Shown: in pieces, positions 34,198 through 41,918 of the stretch | Layout: every line of letters starts with the position of its first letter | How positions within the stretch are numbered: the first letter of the stretch is position 1 | DNA from: Emticicia fluvialis | Lineage (GTDB): Bacteria; Bacteroidota; Bacteroidia; Cytophagales; Spirosomataceae | Direction: 5' to 3' | Length of the DNA stretch: 64,000 nt | NCBI RefSeq assembly: GCF_024793945.1 | Contig: NZ_JANUSD010000014.1 | Coordinates: forward strand, 1 to 64,000 | Position numbers and translations under genes: made by a program | The notes under the pieces: generated by a model | The model's input: only the letters and a program-made list of their open reading frames with translations | Told to the model about the DNA's origin: nothing | The model's database searches: none

Positions 34198-36011
34198 TGG
34201 ATTTTTTATTTTATCTGGTTCAGGTTAATCTGTACTTTATTCTCTTTTACGGTTTTTATCGCCTAATACTTTTTGGCGAAACATTCCATAACCTGAACCG
34301 GTTCTATCTGGTTTTATCAGCGCTGTTATCATTCGGCATTCCGCTTTGGTACTCCGAATATGTGCAGTCGTGGTTTATAACCAGAGAAATCAATTTGGTT
34401 TTTTATAACTTGTACAACCCCTCAGTGATTGGTATTCATCCGGCTGACGGAATAAATTTTACATGGGGCGATGTACTAAAGATACTCTATATTGCCGGTA
34501 TCAGTCTTTTTACGGTAAGGCTATTGGTAACACTCATGCAGCTGATAGTTGTGCTGCGTAACAAGGATTTTGAGAAATTTACGGCGTTTTCGTTTTTTGG
34601 CTACAGCTTTGTTGACGAAACCCTGAAAAAACGAGATACCATTCTGGCGCATGAACACGTACACATGCAGCAGCTTCATTCGGCCGATGTAATGCTTTTT
34701 GAGATTATCGCTATTCTGAACTGGTTCAACCCTGTGGTGTACTTATATAAAAGAGATATTAAGCATATACACGAGTTTATTGCTGATGAGATTGCGTCTC
34801 TAAGCGAATCATCAAAGGCCGACTACGCCCTGCTGCTTTTTACGCAAGAGTTTGGCTTGCAGCCCGATTACCTCACCAATCGTTTTTTTACGCACTCAAC
34901 GCTAAAACGCCGGATACAGATGCTTAGTAAGCCACGCTCTCGCAAGATTATGTTGTTGAAATACGGTATGTCTGTGCCTTTGTTTATTCTTATGCTTGTG
35001 TTGTCTTCGGCTACTATTGCCAAAAATGAAATGCTTGAAATTGTAGAAGTAAATTTCTCGGGTCTTAAAAATAGCAGTGTAAACTTAAACCCACTGGCAA
35101 CGCCTCAGATAGTTATTACAGAAACCAAAAATATAGAAGTGAGCGGCAAGGTAATTTCAAAGTCAGGCGGCGTGGGGTTACCCGGTGTAAGTGTTTTGGT
35201 TGTTAACGCCAGCCACGGAACCATTACCGATGCAGAGGGGAAATACAGAATCAACGTGGCTGAAAACGATACACTACAGTTTAGTATGGCAGGTTTTGAA
35301 ACAGTGGTTGTGCCTGTAGCAGCTAAAAATGTAATTGATGTTGTATTGAAAGAAAAAGCTCTTGCCAATATTGCCCTTGCAGAAGTAGAAATAAGTAAGC
35401 CCCAAACAACCACAGTTTTAACCTATGACCAGATTTTTGATGTTGTAGATGAGCATCCTGAATATCCCGGTGGTTTAAAAGCCATGTATGAGTTTATATC
35501 TGGTAATCTCCGTTATCCTATTGAAGCCCAGCGCAAGAATGTTTCCGGTAAAGTTTTTATTAAATTTGTGGTGCATACTGATGGCACCATCAGCGACTTT
35601 AAAGTGCTGAAAGGCGTTGGCTATGGTTGTGAAGAAGAGGCAATCAGGGTGATATCGCAAATGCCCCGCTGGAAACCCGGCAAAGTAAATGGCAAACCTG
35701 TTAATGTAATATTTACCATGCCAATTAGTTTTGTAACTGAGGCAAAGCCGGATATGAAAATGGTGTTTAGTTTACCAGCCAGAGACAATTCAGGCCAACT
35801 GAAGTTAAGCGGGCTTGAATCAGACAAAGATGTTTTGTTTGTTCTGGATGGCAAAGTAACAAATAAAGACGAACTGGCCAGAATAAACCACAATGATATA
35901 AGCGAAATAAGTGTTTTAAAAGACCAGCTGGCCATAAACAGTTACGGTAAGCGCGCAAAAGATGGTGCCGTAATTATACACACCATAGGTTATGCCGAAC
36001 TGAAAAAGTAA
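34197..36011 (+). CDS. M56 metallopeptidase fused to CarboxypepD-reg-like, TonB and plug-like domains
   Basis: The domain order in this 604-aa chimera is: M56 membrane peptidase (about 1-280; zinc motif HEHVH at 152-156, HEFIADE downstream); a beta-sandwich carboxypeptidase-regulatory-like domain (about 315-395, GVGLPGVSVLVVNA, ITDAEGKYRI); a TonB C-terminal domain (about 420-515, GGLKAMYEFISGNLRYP, MPRWKPGKVNGKP); and a short tail like the plug start of TonB receptors (ISEISVLKDQL, KRAKDGAVIIHT). Parts of receptor and transducer are thus joined to a membrane protease. It probably senses envelope or outer-membrane transport state, which is inference. Coupled to the gene upstream by TAATG. Confidence 0.88.
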   Translation: MDFLFYLVQVNLYFILFYGFYRLILFGETFHNLNRFYLVLSALLSFGIPLWYSEYVQSWFITREINLVFYNLYNPSVIGIHPADGINFTWGDVLKILYIAGISLFTVRLLVTLMQLIVVLRNKDFEKFTAFSFFGYSFVDETLKKRDTILAHEHVHMQQLHSADVMLFEIIAILNWFNPVVYLYKRDIKHIHEFIADEIASLSESSKADYALLLFTQEFGLQPDYLTNRFFTHSTLKRRIQMLSKPRSRKIMLLKYGMSVPLFILMLVLSSATIAKNEMLEIVEVNFSGLKNSSVNLNPLATPQIVITETKNIEVSGKVISKSGGVGLPGVSVLVVNASHGTITDAEGKYRINVAENDTLQFSMAGFETVVVPVAAKNVIDVVLKEKALANIALAEVEISKPQTTTVLTYDQIFDVVDEHPEYPGGLKAMYEFISGNLRYPIEAQRKNVSGKVFIKFVVHTDGTISDFKVLKGVGYGCEEEAIRVISQMPRWKPGKVNGKPVNVIFTMPISFVTEAKPDMKMVFSLPARDNSGQLKLSGLESDKDVLFVLDGKVTNKDELARINHNDISEISVLKDQLAINSYGKRAKDGAVIIHTIGYAELKK

Positions 36012-36015
36012 TGGC

Positions 36016-37800
36016 TTATTGATTATCTTCTCTGGTTTGCAGGTGTTCCTGGTGTTTCCAAAGTTCCTGAAAAATTGTGCTGTGCTCTTTCAGGTGGGTA
36101 AAAGTTCCTTCGTCTGCAATGCGGCCATTCTGTAAAATATATACGTAGTCAAACCTGGTAAGCAGGTGAAGGCGGTGTAATGACGACAAAACGGCCTTGT
36201 CTTTGAATTCCTTAAATAGTTTGTTATAAATCTGCACTTCTGTTTTGGGGTCAACGCTACTGGTTGGCTCGTCTAGCAGCACTATTTCGCTCAGACGCGC
36301 CGCCAGCACACCCCGAGCCAGTGCCAGCCGCTGTTTTTGTCCGCCAGACAGGTTCACACCTTTTTCCTGAATGCTAGATTCCAACCCCCGGGGCAGTTGC
36401 TGAATTACTTCCTTAAAGTGGGCCGTTTCACTTACCTTCATTATTTCTTCGGTTTCAAACGGCAGCCCCAGCGTAATGTTATAGGCAATGGTATTCTCAA
36501 AAATTTCCGGTTCTTGCGGAAACAGCGTAATGGTATCAGAAATTATAGCCAGCGAATCAGTTTCCACCCCGTCAACAGAAACCTTTACATCGGGTTCTGA
36601 GTCATACAATCCTCTCAGCAATTTCAGCAAGGTACTTTTACCGCTGCCGCTTTCACCAATAAAAGCTATCTTTTTGCCTCGCTCAATGCTGATATTCAGA
36701 TTATGCAGGCTGTGAGCAACTTTGTTGGCTTCGTAAACTTCATTATGAGAGAAATTAAGGCCTTCAATTGTTATTTTTTTCCAGTCGGCTGGTAATGAGT
36801 TTTCGTCATCCGGCCTATGGTGTGTTGTATAGGCCGCACCTATGGTTCGGGCGGTCTGTACATCGGTGTTATACTGCACAATGTTGGTGTATTGCCAGGC
36901 TACATCATGAAAAACGCTGGTAAACTGAATAACATAGCCTAATAAAGTTACCAAACCGCCAATATAAAAAGGCTGGCCGGGTGTATAGTGCTGGTAAACG
37001 TACCCCACTGCAATAACGCAGTAAATGAGCGTTACCAGTGTGTCGGCCACAAACCATTTCCACTCGTTGATACGTACATTGCGCCTGAATGGAGGCAGTA
37101 CTTCAAAAACCTTTTTCATCAGGCTGTTTTCCATTCGTTTTTCAAGGCGCAGGGTAATAACGGTAATAATATTGGAAAGACTATCAAAAAGTGTCGACGA
37201 TACCACGTGCTCTTTCTCATTGGTTTCGTCAAGCGCTTTAATGAATGGTTTGTCAAATTTAAAAATTACCCAGATAGTGATAATACCCAACAGAACCCCG
37301 ACACCCCCAAAAAGCGGAGAAAAGTAAAGCATGGCGCCAAAAGAAAACACAAACTTGAATATGGCATGCAGAAACATGAATCCATCCTGAAAGAAGTGTT
37401 TCAGGGCATCGTATGCTTTTCTGATTCGGCTAATGGTAGAGCCACTGTGGTTGTCCTGGTGCCAGCGGATAGGTAAATGCAGGGTCTGGTGGTAGAGTTC
37501 TTCCAGAAAATTACGGCTCAGGCTAAAGGCCAGGTCTCGCTCCATAATGCGGGCGGGCCCATGAAAACTCCACTCCAACAGTTTCAAAAACAAAAACAAC
37601 CCGGCATACAACAAAACGTTGTTCCATATTTTAGAGCTGTCTTTCTGAATACTGTCAATAAACCAACCGTATAGCAGTGGGTTAAGCGCATTCATTACAT
37701 TGGCCATTACAAAAAGGCTATATATGAAAACGTACTTTTTCTTTTCCTGACGGGCGTACTTCCAGGCGGTGCGCAGAAGTGATATATAGGGATTGTTCAT
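36016..37800 (-). CDS. ABC transporter, fused permease and ATPase (exporter type)
   Basis: The 594-aa half-transporter has a six-helix membrane domain (about 20-320). The nucleotide-binding domain (about 345-590) has Walker A GESGSGKST, the signature LSGGQKQR, Walker B EIVLLDEPTSS and an H-loop His in SSLHRLH. It should function as a homodimeric exporter of unknown substrate. It is convergent with the M56 chimera (4-bp gap) and stands alone. Confidence 0.92.
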   Translation of the reverse strand: MNNPYISLLRTAWKYARQEKKKYVFIYSLFVMANVMNALNPLLYGWFIDSIQKDSSKIWNNVLLYAGLFLFLKLLEWSFHGPARIMERDLAFSLSRNFLEELYHQTLHLPIRWHQDNHSGSTISRIRKAYDALKHFFQDGFMFLHAIFKFVFSFGAMLYFSPLFGGVGVLLGIITIWVIFKFDKPFIKALDETNEKEHVVSSTLFDSLSNIITVITLRLEKRMENSLMKKVFEVLPPFRRNVRINEWKWFVADTLVTLIYCVIAVGYVYQHYTPGQPFYIGGLVTLLGYVIQFTSVFHDVAWQYTNIVQYNTDVQTARTIGAAYTTHHRPDDENSLPADWKKITIEGLNFSHNEVYEANKVAHSLHNLNISIERGKKIAFIGESGSGKSTLLKLLRGLYDSEPDVKVSVDGVETDSLAIISDTITLFPQEPEIFENTIAYNITLGLPFETEEIMKVSETAHFKEVIQQLPRGLESSIQEKGVNLSGGQKQRLALARGVLAARLSEIVLLDEPTSSVDPKTEVQIYNKLFKEFKDKAVLSSLHRLHLLTRFDYVYILQNGRIADEGTFTHLKEHSTIFQELWKHQEHLQTREDNQ

Positions 37801-37944
37801 GGGGTAATTCTAAACAACTGCAAAGGACGCTATTTTTTAGCTATTTTTATTTCAAAAGCGCTTTTTATTGAGCAAAACGTGCTTAATAAAGCATTTTTTG
37901 TTTTTAAGCGTTATCATTGCAATTCTATTCTGATTGAAACGCCC

Positions 37945-38571
37945 ATGTCTAAAGTATTACGTATCGACTCGTTCGTCAGGCTCGATTTCACAGCCGCCAA
38001 TACCGACTTAGCCACCCTTGATCTGGTAAATACAGCCGGTTTTTCTGATTATGTTTTCAACCGTATTTATGCGGCCGGAGCACAAATGGGAATAGGCGGT
38101 TATATGGAAAACCGGGTTATTTACCGGCGCAGCAGCCATTTTATGAAGTCTGGTGAGGTGCCAAGAAATATACATCTGGGGGTAGACCTTTGGGCTAAAG
38201 CCGGTACCCCTGTTTATGCGCCACTAAATGGCCAGGTGCACAGCTTTAAAAATAATGCCGGGTTTGGCGACTACGGGCCGACGATTATTCTGGAACATGA
38301 ATATGAGGGTAAGCCATTGTTTACACTCTACGGGCATCTTTCTTTAAGCTCGTTAGAAAATCTTTATGAAGGTAAGCCCATAACTGCTGATGAAAAGATT
38401 GGCGAAATAGGTAATTACCCTGATAACGGCGATTGGCCGCCACATTTGCATTTTCAGGTGATGACAGATATGGTGGGGCATAGTGGAGATTTCCCCGGGG
38501 TGTGTGCTGAAGAAGACAAAGCGAAGTATGCAGCAATATGTTTAAACCCTAATTTTTTATTGGGGTTGTAA
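37945..38571 (+). CDS. M23-family (LytM-like) peptidase domain protein
   Basis: The 208-aa protein starts at 37945 (MSKVLRIDSFVRLDF); the longer frame upstream lacks family features. Its C-terminal two-thirds is a M23 fold with the zinc ligands in HLGVDLW (H-x3-D) and HLHFQV (HxH), plus the GHLS segment. No signal peptide or membrane helix is visible, which is unusual for a cell-wall endopeptidase. It may act on another peptide or be released another way. Confidence 0.82.
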   Translation: MSKVLRIDSFVRLDFTAANTDLATLDLVNTAGFSDYVFNRIYAAGAQMGIGGYMENRVIYRRSSHFMKSGEVPRNIHLGVDLWAKAGTPVYAPLNGQVHSFKNNAGFGDYGPTIILEHEYEGKPLFTLYGHLSLSSLENLYEGKPITADEKIGEIGNYPDNGDWPPHLHFQVMTDMVGHSGDFPGVCAEEDKAKYAAICLNPNFLLGL

Positions 38572-38591
38572 CTGGTTTAAGAATACAAAAA

Positions 38592-38815
38592 ATATTCCGT
38601 AGGGATAATATATCAGTAGAAATATCAATATTGGTAACAAAAAAAGTCCCGCAGGGACGGTATATTAATATACCATCCCTACGGGATATTAAACAACTCG
38701 TTAATGCTCGTTTTTCTACTTATATGGTATCCCTACGGGATATCAAAAACTCGTTAATCTTCCTTTTTCTACTGCTATAGCATCCCTAATTGGATATTCA
38801 ATTCAAGTAATATAG
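38592..38815. repeat. intergenic repeat cluster with ATCCCTACGGGAT palindromes
   Basis: Three direct copies of a unit of about 54 bp begin at 38675, 38729 and 38782. Each starts with ATCCCTACGGGATAT (the third degenerate as ATCCCTAATTGGATAT) and continues with a related AACTCGTTAAT and TTTTTCTACT segment. An inverted relative (CCGTAGGGAT) lies at 38597-38606, and the palindrome GTCCCGCAGGGAC at 38646-38658. These resemble REP-like intergenic palindromes. No transposase is adjacent. Confidence 0.7.
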
Positions 38816-38829
38816 GTATTGAATCCATC

Positions 38830-40164
38830 TTAACCTTTATAAAATATCCATTTACCAATTTCTTTAAATGTTGGTTTTTTGCCAAACATCAGAATACCTA
38901 CACGGTAAATACGGCCAGCCAGCCAGGTGGTGCCAATAAAGCCCGCGCTCAGAATAACCATTGACAGGATGATCTGCCAGGTTGGTACGCCGAATGGTAT
39001 ACGAACCATCATAATAATTGGTGAGGTGAACGGAATCATGGAGGTCCAGAATGCCAGGGCTCCATCAGGTTCACGTATTACAAACTGGGCTATGGCAATA
39101 GAGAATATAATAGGCATGGTAATAGGGAACATAAACTGCTGGACGTCCGTCTCGCTATCTACTGCCGAACCGATAGCGCCAAACAAAGCACTGTACATGA
39201 GGTATCCGCCCAGGAAGTAGAAAATAAAACAAACCAGAATTGTAACCCAGGGAAGCGTTTGAATGGCATTCATTATTTTTACATAAGGGCTGCCACCGTT
39301 TGTTTCTTTTACAACCTGTTTTTCTATTTCTTGTGCCTGTGGCATCTTTTTAACCTGTTCCAGACGTTGTTCGGGCGAGGCTGAAAACTTCTCGCCGAAC
39401 AATGAAGTTACAGCGGTTGTGATGGCAAACGTGAGCAGAATCCAGAGTGCAAACTGAGTAAGACCCACCAGCGCCACACCTATAATTTTACCCATCATCA
39501 ATTCAAATGGTTTAATAGAAGAGATTATCACCTCAACAATACGGCTGGTTTTTTCTTCCATTACGCTACGCATTACCTGCACTCCAAAAATAAAAACGGT
39601 AATGTATATCAAAAAGGCACAAACATAGCCAATTACAGTTGCAGCCACCGAGCTGTTGCTTTTTTCTCCCTCGGCACTCAGGCTGATGGTCTCGCTGCTT
39701 ACGTTCATTTTGGCATCTTCCAGCACTTTTTGCGTAATACCGGCTTCGGTTAGTTTAATCGTTTCTATTTCACGCTCAATATTCTTTTCAATACCCCTTT
39801 GCAGCTCAATTGAAAGACTCTTTTCTGAAAAAATCTTTACGCCCTTGGGGTTAGTCATGATGTCGTTGGGTATAAAAACAAGGGCATCATAGCCACTTTT
39901 GGCAAAGCTTTTTTTTGCATTTTCCAGCGCCTCTGCCGAAAAGGTATAATTCAGTTCTTCTGAATTCTTAAATTTTTCTTTGAACAGATTGCTCTGGTCA
40001 ATTACCTCAATTTTTTTAAGGCTGATTGACGACATGGCCGTCCAGCCGATAATGCCGTAGAAGGCGGCTATCAACAGCGGGCCAAGGATGGTCATAACAA
40101 TGAATGACTTCTTGCGGACTCTTGTCAGGTATTCTCTTTTCAGAACCAGGAAAATATTCTTCAT
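38830..40164 (-). CDS. ABC-2 type transporter permease (NatB-like)
   Basis: The 444-aa membrane protein has an N-terminal helix (about 22-42), a large extracytoplasmic domain (about 45-170) and five or six C-terminal helices (from about 178). The motif VMRSVMEEKTSRIVEVIISS is characteristic of the NatB/ABC-2 family. It is 44 bp downstream of its ATPase gene and likely forms one exporter with it (Na+ or other substrate; not determinable). Confidence 0.9.
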   Translation of the reverse strand: MKNIFLVLKREYLTRVRKKSFIVMTILGPLLIAAFYGIIGWTAMSSISLKKIEVIDQSNLFKEKFKNSEELNYTFSAEALENAKKSFAKSGYDALVFIPNDIMTNPKGVKIFSEKSLSIELQRGIEKNIEREIETIKLTEAGITQKVLEDAKMNVSSETISLSAEGEKSNSSVAATVIGYVCAFLIYITVFIFGVQVMRSVMEEKTSRIVEVIISSIKPFELMMGKIIGVALVGLTQFALWILLTFAITTAVTSLFGEKFSASPEQRLEQVKKMPQAQEIEKQVVKETNGGSPYVKIMNAIQTLPWVTILVCFIFYFLGGYLMYSALFGAIGSAVDSETDVQQFMFPITMPIIFSIAIAQFVIREPDGALAFWTSMIPFTSPIIMMVRIPFGVPTWQIILSMVILSAGFIGTTWLAGRIYRVGILMFGKKPTFKEIGKWIFYKG

Positions 40165-40208
40165 AGTTGTTTGTGCTTTTTGATTTAAAACAAAATCGGC
40201 CAGATGGT

Positions 40209-41123
40209 TTATTGCGGAATCTCGTTCACGGCAGCAATGAAGATATCGTTCATGCTTGGTATGTTCTCGCCAAAGGTGCGCAGTTCTACGTTGTCTATCA
40301 GTTGTCTTACCAGCTTGTTAACAGGTACTTCAGGTTTTAGTTTTAACGTAGACTTCTTGTAGTTGTCTTCAATGGTCTGTGTCTCTAAAACTTCAAAGTC
40401 TTCAAACAGATTGGTAAGGTCGCCCGTATACTCAACATTATACGTATGGGTTTTAAACTGTTCTTTGATTTCTTTCTTGGGCCCGTCTAAAACCTTGTGC
40501 GATTTATTGATAAGCGCTACGTTGTCGCAGAGTTCTTCAACCGATTCCATGCGGTGAGTTGAAAATATAATGGTAGTGCCTTTCTTTTTCAGTTCAAGAA
40601 TCTCGTCTTTTATGAGATTGGCGTTGATGGGGTCAAAACCGGAGAAAGGTTCGTCGAGAATAATCAACTGCGGTTCGTGCAGCACAGTAGCCACAAACTG
40701 AATTTTCTGCTGCATACCTTTTGAGAGGTCTTCTACGTTTTTTGTCCACCAGGTCTTGATGTCAAACTTAATGAACCACTCTTTCAGCTTTTCCATGGCG
40801 TGCTTTTCAGACAAACCCTTAAGCTGTGCCAGATACAGCAGTTGCTCGCCGACTTTCATTTTTTTGTAAAGCCCGCGTTCTTCCGGCAGGTACCCGATTT
40901 GCTTGATGTGTTCAGGATGGAGTTTCTGTCCGTCAAACAACACATACCCTTCGTCGGGAGCAGTAATCTGATTAATAATACGTATCAGTGAGGTCTTTCC
41001 GGCTCCGTTGGGCCCTAGCAAGCCAAAGATTACGCCTTTCGGAACATTAATGCTTACATCGTTGAGAGCCGTGTGCTGGGCATAGCGTTTCACAACATTG
41101 TGTACTTCTAAAATGTTATTCAC
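40209..41123 (-). CDS. ABC transporter ATP-binding protein (NatA-like)
   Basis: The 304-aa ATPase has Walker A LLGPNGAGKTS, signature DLSKGMQQK, Walker B LIILDEPFSGFD and H-loop FSTHRME, plus a C-terminal extension of about 80 residues usual in NatA/DrrA-like exporters. It precedes the ABC-2 permease gene on the same strand. A TATTTTTG element lies 26 bp upstream. Confidence 0.92.
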   Translation of the reverse strand: MNNILEVHNVVKRYAQHTALNDVSINVPKGVIFGLLGPNGAGKTSLIRIINQITAPDEGYVLFDGQKLHPEHIKQIGYLPEERGLYKKMKVGEQLLYLAQLKGLSEKHAMEKLKEWFIKFDIKTWWTKNVEDLSKGMQQKIQFVATVLHEPQLIILDEPFSGFDPINANLIKDEILELKKKGTTIIFSTHRMESVEELCDNVALINKSHKVLDGPKKEIKEQFKTHTYNVEYTGDLTNLFEDFEVLETQTIEDNYKKSTLKLKPEVPVNKLVRQLIDNVELRTFGENIPSMNDIFIAAVNEIPQ

Positions 41124-41148
41124 GGTTGGTTTATTTGGTTTAGTGGCT

Positions 41149-41156
41149 CAAAAATA
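41149..41156 (-). promoter_or_regulatory. -7 element TATTTTTG of the ABC exporter operon
   Basis: An exact -7 match on the minus strand, 26 bp before the ATPase ATG. No good -33 at standard spacing. Confidence 0.4.
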
Positions 41157-41290
41157 ATGGTCAATTCAAAAGTAATAAAGAAATATATATAAATGGACTT
41201 ATTCATTCATGAAAGGCACAAAAAATAAAGAATCCAATAAGAATTCTTAATGGATTCAGACGTAAGGCATAATTGAAAACCCTTCTGTAC

Positions 41291-41719
41291 TTATTTATAA
41301 TAACTGCGTATCTGAAAAAGCAGATACCCGAAAAACAAAAAACTGAGAATGGCCTCAATAAATTGCAGATAGAATAAATCTGCAGCCAGAGAAAACAGAA
41401 AAGCATAATAGTTGTAAACCCAGCCCTGACGCTGCCTTTTAAACATACCGCTAAGCGATAACAGATTGCAAATAAGGCCAAGGCAAACAAACAGCATGGC
41501 TAATGAGGCCAGCAAATGAGCAGAGAAAGCGCTGAAAAGGCTGCCAATGGAATTAAGGCCTATACTGATAATATAGATGGGTATCATAAGCACAAGCAGC
41601 CACGGAATAACCTTTACCAGAAAGTCTTTCCCGGTAGCAGGCATCTGAAATGAGATAGATTGTGTAAACAGCGGCAGCAATTCTTTTTCAAGCGGTTTGT
41701 CGGCAGGTATCAGATTCAT
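41291..41719 (-). CDS. small polytopic membrane protein, unknown
   Basis: A 142-aa protein with about four hydrophobic segments (roughly 33-52, 55-80, 82-103 and 112-138), short loops and a basic loop KRQRQGW. No recognised family. It lies between the ABC exporter promoter and the PBP1A gene, divergent from the latter. A membrane role is supported by composition only. An overlapping frame on the same strand (41203-41490) looks less protein-like. Confidence 0.6.
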   Translation of the reverse strand: MNLIPADKPLEKELLPLFTQSISFQMPATGKDFLVKVIPWLLVLMIPIYIISIGLNSIGSLFSAFSAHLLASLAMLFVCLGLICNLLSLSGMFKRQRQGWVYNYYAFLFSLAADLFYLQFIEAILSFLFFGYLLFQIRSYYK

Positions 41720-41918
41720 AATAATTGATAAGTTTTATGTGGATATACACATCTTTAACAAGCATGCGCCTGGCTTTGTTGTAATTGCTTCGGCTTAAAT
41801 ACATAAATAACCATGCTTTTTTACTAAATGGTTAAGTATCTAAAAAACCTTTTCGGTTTGTTTGATTATTTGCATCAGAATTTAGTTATTTGTTGGGTTT
41901 TCGGCGAAATATTTAAAT

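Noticed and set aside
32016..36011. beta-lactam resistance locus
   Set aside because: The BlaI and M56 genes are present, but there is no beta-lactamase gene and no penicillin-binding sensor domain.
38592..38815. CRISPR-like array
   Set aside because: The units are direct neighbours of about 54 bp with conserved sequence throughout, so there are no unique spacers, and no cas genes are near.
41203..41490. 95-codon minus-strand reading frame overlapping the small membrane protein
   Set aside because: It overlaps in another frame; the 142-aa frame has cleaner helices and a better start.
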